In this document: one piece after another, positions 30,791 through 33,085 of the stretch
Layout of the letters: the number at the start of each line of letters is the position of its first letter
How positions within the stretch are numbered: position 1 is the first letter of the stretch
DNA from: Sedimentitalea xiamensis
Lineage (GTDB): Bacteria; Pseudomonadota; Alphaproteobacteria; Rhodobacterales; Rhodobacteraceae
Length of the DNA stretch: 33,085 bases
NCBI RefSeq assembly: GCF_030164465.1
Contig: NZ_JASNJE010000041.1
Span: 1 to 33,085, forward strand
Direction of reading: 5' to 3'
Notes under the pieces: model-generated
The model's database searches: none
Seen by the model: only the letters and a program-made list of their open reading frames with translations
What the model was told of the DNA's origin: nothing
Position numbers and translations under genes: made by a program

Positions 30791-31057
30791 TTAACCTTCG
30801 TCGTTCTTCGGCAACTTCACGCAGGCCAGAGCCTTCTGTCGGATCCTCTTCGCGAACTGCTGCGGGTTCTTCGGGGTCGACCAGACTGACATCTGACAAA
30901 ACTCGCCACAGCGGCATTCCTTATCGTTGGCCGGGCATCGGAGGATCCCCCATGCGTGCCCCTTGCCTTCAACAAGGTCCCATCCCAGCTCTTCGAGCTC
31001 CTGGATGACAGCCTCGATTTCCTTTGACGTGTGCTTCTTCCTTGGCGCCTTAGATAC
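30791..31057 (-). CDS. HicA-like toxin candidate lacking a standard start codon
   Basis: A clean 88-codon frame reads SKAPRKKHTSKEIEAVIQEL, then GWDLVEGKGHAWGILRCPA, a Cys cluster (C-P-A-N-D-K-E-C-R-C-G-E-F-C), and SVWSTPKNPQQFAKRIR to KNDEG. The GWDLVEGKGHAWG stretch, with its His, resembles the HicA/double-stranded-RNA-binding-like toxin core. The antitoxin-like gene follows 5 bp later. A start codon is missing. An in-frame TAA lies 9 bp upstream of SKAP, and the codon where ATG is expected is GTA (31055-31057), preceded by a reasonable AGAGGG. The next in-frame ATG is after the Cys cluster. Either a non-canonical start is used or the toxin has been silenced by mutation while its partner is kept. 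Confidence 0.55.
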   Translation of the reverse strand, partial: VSKAPRKKHTSKEIEAVIQELEELGWDLVEGKGHAWGILRCPANDKECRCGEFCQMSVWSTPKNPQQFAKRIRQKALACVKLPKNDEG

Positions 31058-31293
31058 TCCACCCTCTTAAATTGTCAAGTGACAAGCTATTATGTCGGCA
31101 ACAACACCGCTGCAAAGCGCTAACCGTCACCAGCACATCCCACGGGAAGCTTGCCAGCACATTTCTTGATCGAAAAGGGAGATACAGGAACGAAGTTCCA
31201 AGCATCAGCACCGACGCTGATGCCGTTCGATTCTGTCGCAAATAACATCTGCCGCCAATACAAGCCACTGTCATCGCTGACAATCGGCGGCAG
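31058..31293. other. gap between the HicA-like pair and the second parDE region
   Basis: I see no convincing gene. It should contain the promoter of the reverse-strand toxin-antitoxin-like pair. Bases 31070-31100 are AT-rich (AATTGTCAAGTGACAAGCTATT), with TTGTCA-like and TGACAA halves forming a small inverted repeat, TTGTCA/TGACAA, at about 31072-31085, a plausible operator. Confidence 0.4.
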
Positions 31294-31437
31294 ATGGAGA
31301 TGGATTTCGGGCGTCTGGAGGCGCTCAAACTCGATGACCCGACCGAGCGGGATGTCGAATGGGTCGAGGAGGCGCTTGGCGACCTGGACAGGATGGAGAG
31401 CGACCTTTCGGTGGCACCGTCGCATGCGCAAGGTTGA
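31294..31437 (+). CDS. short hypothetical ORF or gene remnant
   Basis: Forty-seven codons read MEMDFGRLEALKLDDPTERD and VEWVEEALGDLDRMESDLSV, ending APSHAQG. The strongly acidic, amphipathic composition looks like genuine coding rather than a shadow frame. There is no clear ribosome-binding site, and the frame continues a short way upstream before a stop. It is probably the C-terminus of a gene whose front is lost. I do not recognise the family. It stops about 50 bp before parD. Confidence 0.35.
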   Translation: MEMDFGRLEALKLDDPTERDVEWVEEALGDLDRMESDLSVAPSHAQG

Positions 31438-31447
31438 ATCTTGAAAG

Positions 31448-31474
31448 ATACGCATATATCGTCTTTGTGCGTAT
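31448..31474. promoter_or_regulatory. inverted-repeat operator candidate of the second parDE pair
   Basis: ATACGCA (31448-31454) and TGCGTAT (31468-31474) form a perfect 7-bp inverted repeat separated by 13 bp, immediately upstream of the ribosome-binding site GGAGG and parD. ParD-type antitoxins repress their own promoters through such repeats. Confidence 0.6.
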
Positions 31475-31487
31475 TTCGGAGGTAAGC

Positions 31488-31739
31488 ATGGCAAGCACCA
31501 GCGTGACACTCGGCCCGCATTGGGACCAATTCATCGCCCTGATGCTGAAGGAGGGTCGGTACGGGTCGACCAGCGAGCTGATCCGTGCCTCGCTGCGGCT
31601 CATGGAAGAGCAGGAGGGACAGCGTGCCCGGCTGCGCGTCGCCCTGATGGAGGGCAAGGACTCCGGCGATGCGGGATCGCTGGACATGGCCACGATCAAA
31701 CGCGAGGCGCGGGCTAGGTCTGGCGCCAATGACGCGTGA
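31488..31739 (+). CDS. parD: ParD-like antitoxin, second pair
   Basis: This 83-residue protein starts MASTSVTLGPHWDQFIALML with GGAGG at good distance. It has the ribbon-helix-helix of the ParD/CC2985 family (TSVTLGPHWDQF, then GRYGSTSELIRASLRLMEEQ) and a charged tail that ends ATIKREARARSGANDA. It is only distantly related to the first ParD of this window. The two systems should therefore not cross-neutralise, but this is inference. The ATG of parE lies inside this gene (11-bp overlap), so translation is coupled. The inverted repeat just upstream is the likely autoregulatory site. Confidence 0.88.
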   Translation: MASTSVTLGPHWDQFIALMLKEGRYGSTSELIRASLRLMEEQEGQRARLRVALMEGKDSGDAGSLDMATIKREARARSGANDA

Positions 31740-32031
31740 GATCCGGCTCAGTGAAGCGGCCAGAACCGATCTCATCGAAATCTGGGCGGAGACATCCCAT
31801 AAATGGGGACCCGACCAGGCGGACAGATATCTCGACGACATCGAACATTCCCTGAACGGATTGCTCGAGAATCCGCGGATCGGAACGGACTGTTCGGATC
31901 TCTTGCCGGGATGCAGGCGGCTGATCACAGGCCGCCATCTTGCGTTCTATGAGGTCGATGGCGCCACGATCTTCGTGATCCGGGTCCTGCATCAGTCCAT
32001 GGATGTGCCGCGACATTTGAGGGATCGGTGA
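31729..32031 (+). CDS. parE: ParE-like toxin, second pair
   Basis: This 100-residue protein starts MTREIRLSEAARTDLIEIWA, the typical ParE N-terminal strand and helix. It continues TSHKWGPDQADRYLDDIEHS, LLENPRIGTDCSDLLPGCRR and GRHLAFYEVDGATIFVIRVL, ending HQSMDVPRHL. The IRVLHQSMD strand is characteristic of ParE proteins, whose known members inhibit DNA gyrase. It is intact and full length. The 11-bp overlap with parD ensures that antitoxin is made first. Confidence 0.88.
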   Translation: MTREIRLSEAARTDLIEIWAETSHKWGPDQADRYLDDIEHSLNGLLENPRIGTDCSDLLPGCRRLITGRHLAFYEVDGATIFVIRVLHQSMDVPRHLRDR

Positions 32032-32103
32032 CGGCAGGGGCATTCCGGTTAGCCGAGAGAAGAGAACTCGCGACATGATCGAACGGACCTCGGGACGCCA
32101 ACA

Positions 32104-32159
32104 TTTGCCAACCTGTGGCATGGCAGGATTTTCCGGACGCCATGCCATGATCTGGCAAA
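32104..32159. repeat. 56-bp symmetric two-tier inverted repeat
   Basis: Outer arms TTTGCCA (32104-32110) and TGGCAAA (32153-32159) and inner arms GGCATGGC (32117-32124) and GCCATGCC (32139-32146) are perfect complements. Both internal loops are exactly 6 nt and the apical loop is 14 nt. The element occupies the gene-free gap between parE and the following hypothetical gene. It has no T-tract on either side. It could be a small miniature element, a structured RNA or a bidirectional terminator. Confidence 0.6.
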
Positions 32160-32237
32160 GACAGGACACCGACATCGAATTGTCACGACGGGCAGTATGA
32201 TATATTGATCGCAATGTATCAGCGCGAGGGTGACGAG

Positions 32238-32576
32238 ATGACTCCTGTCGGCCATGACCTTTTGTCCCACAAAGGCAAGATCCTGTCTCTCATCACGATC
32301 GACGGCGTAAAAGATTGGACCGCCAAAGGGATCGGGTTCCAATGTGCTTATGACCTGGTCGGCTTCACGACTGATCAGAAGCCAAGGTACCGTTGCATTT
32401 ACGTTTTGAGCGAAAACTCCGAGGCGTTCGTCCTGGTCACGACGCGCGTCGGGAAACACGGCGCGGACGTCCGGCTGTTCAACATCTGGCCGGGGCTTTT
32501 CAGGCATCACAACGAATTCGGCGATGGCCGCAGGCTGTGCTTCGACCGAGAGTTTGGATTGATCCTCGTTCCCTGA
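32238..32576 (+). CDS. hypothetical protein
   Basis: The 112-residue reading starts MTPVGHDLLSHKGKILSLIT, with GAGGG 8 bp upstream; an ATG at 32214 or TTG at 32205 would add 8 or 11 residues. It has alternating strands (YRCIYVLSENSEAFVLVTTR, GADVRLFNIWPGLFRHHNEF, RLCFDREFGLILVP) and no membrane segment, so it is probably a small cytosolic beta-rich protein. I do not recognise the family. It follows the parDE pair and the symmetric inverted repeat and may be part of the mobile cargo. Confidence 0.55.
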   Translation: MTPVGHDLLSHKGKILSLITIDGVKDWTAKGIGFQCAYDLVGFTTDQKPRYRCIYVLSENSEAFVLVTTRVGKHGADVRLFNIWPGLFRHHNEFGDGRRLCFDREFGLILVP

Positions 32577-32694
32577 TGCGGCACGACGCTACCAATCCAG
32601 ACCCGTTCTTTAGCTTGCCGCAATCGCTACCTACGGAAAGGGTTTGGGCCACCAGAGAGCCTGTTCCCGATAGACTTGCTTCTTCTTGTCAGCG

Positions 32695-32965
32695 CTACCG
32701 TCGGCCCAGCCTGCTCAGACGGGCCAACTGAGCCATCATCTTTGCGCCTGTACCGGGAGGGCCGGATCCGGGAGAAACTGGTGTGTTCTGATTGATACCT
32801 GGCCTGTGAGGCATCGTCTGCACGCCAAAGAACTGCCGGGCGCGGAGTGCTGCATACTCTGCCCCACTTGCTCTGCCAATAAGATACCGGTTGTAGGCCT
32901 GCTGGCTGCCGCCAAGCGCTCTGCCAAACCCGTAGGCACCACCCATCCCTGCCGAGAGCGCAGGC
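32695..32965 (-). pseudogene. C-terminal part of an unknown gene cut by an IS21-family element
   Basis: About 90 codons of clean, protein-like sequence read into the IS21 left end: GGAYGFGRALGGSQQAYNRY, LIGRASGAEYAALRARQFFG and a Pro/Gly-rich segment INQNTPVSPGSGPPGTGAK, ending RLSRLGRR. Similarity to a particular family is not apparent to me. Gly-rich stretches with many Ala and Arg can occur in phage structural proteins, but this is weak. The frame continues artificially into the IS end (to 33027), so the native N-terminus must lie beyond the insertion. Confidence 0.5.
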
Positions 32966-33085
32966 TGTTGATTTCCGCTGAGAAGTGACCCGGTAGCCCC
33001 ATAATTTTCCACTGAGAATTGACCCATGTGAACACGCTGCCCCGACGGAATCGGTCGGGGAGAGAAGGAGTGATCGACATGGGAT
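32966..33085 (+). mobile_element. left end of an IS21-family element with the start of istA
   Basis: The end begins TGTTGATTTCCGCTGAGAAG at 32966 and contains two 20-bp direct repeats (32972-32991 and 33006-33025) that match at 18 positions and end TTGACCC/GTGACCC. This is the usual architecture of IS21 left ends. A hairpin-like CCCCGAC...GTCGGGG follows. The sequence GGAG at 33067-33070 then precedes ATG at 33079, the probable istA start, of which only two codons are inside the window. The repeats differ from those of the IS21 right end at the start of the window, so these are two different elements. Confidence 0.8.

Noticed and set aside
32104-32159. Integron attC site
   Set aside because: The arms do not show the R/L core-site consensus and there is no cassette array or integron integrase nearby.
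1-33085. CRISPR array, tRNA or rRNA genes
   Set aside because: No regularly spaced direct repeats and no cloverleaf or ribosomal RNA sequence were recognised on either strand.
61-33085. The IS21 ends at the two window borders as one composite transposon
   Set aside because: Their internal repeats differ clearly (GGGGTCA...GCCG-TT versus TTTCC-CTGAGAA-TGACCC), so they belong to different elements.

Overview
The base composition, codon usage and gene families suggest an alphaproteobacterium, most likely of the Rhodobacteraceae (Roseobacter/Paracoccus-like), and an accessory region such as a plasmid or genomic island. This is inferred from gene content alone; no rRNA or tRNA gene is present to confirm it.

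Layout. (1) The left flank, about 1-9.66 kb, is a scrapyard of mobile DNA. It holds an IS21-type right end, a parDE toxin-antitoxin pair, fragments of two IS3-family transposases, a truncated LysR regulator, a nearly complete but dead ISL3-family element (2419-4107), a quinone/redox-stress group (intact WrbA-like gene, frameshifted pirin, headless glutathionyl-hydroquinone reductase fused to a tailless FecCD permease), an intact mandelate-racemase-like gene and an IS256 fragment. (2) The centre, 9.67-27.86 kb, is an ordered catabolic locus with every large gene open. A membrane-bound, CadC-like regulator candidate with TPRs faces it divergently across a 170-bp gap that contains a perfect 22-bp palindrome. 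(3) The right flank, 27.9-33.1 kb, has an IS110 fragment joined head-to-head to an integrase fragment, a SAM methyltransferase, a toxin-antitoxin-like pair whose toxin-like gene has no normal start codon, a second parDE pair, two hypothetical genes and the left end of another IS21 element.

How the central genes may work together. The first part encodes CoA chemistry for a carboxylic acid: a CaiB/BaiF CoA-transferase, a MaoC hydratase, an AMP-forming CoA ligase and two crotonases with both catalytic glutamates. The second part encodes six or seven exported amide or peptide hydrolases: three paralogous serine beta-lactamase-fold (NylB/S12-like) enzymes, an M20 enzyme resembling CPS1/PM20D1 N-acyl-amino-acid hydrolases, an Xaa-Pro/Xaa-Arg-type amidohydrolase, a Tat-exported M19 protein lacking part of the normal metal site, and a Tat-exported N-acyl-D-amino-acid-deacylase-like enzyme. 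My working hypothesis is a periplasmic dismantling line for N-acylated (possibly D-amino-acid-containing) peptides or amides, followed by CoA-dependent use of the released acyl acid. The locus has no transporter, acyl-CoA dehydrogenase or thiolase, so those steps would come from elsewhere.

Two intergenic gaps of the hydrolase array carry eroded 3' ends of additional amidohydrolase genes (17041-17135 and 18506-18559). The array therefore appears to have been larger and to have evolved by duplication and loss.
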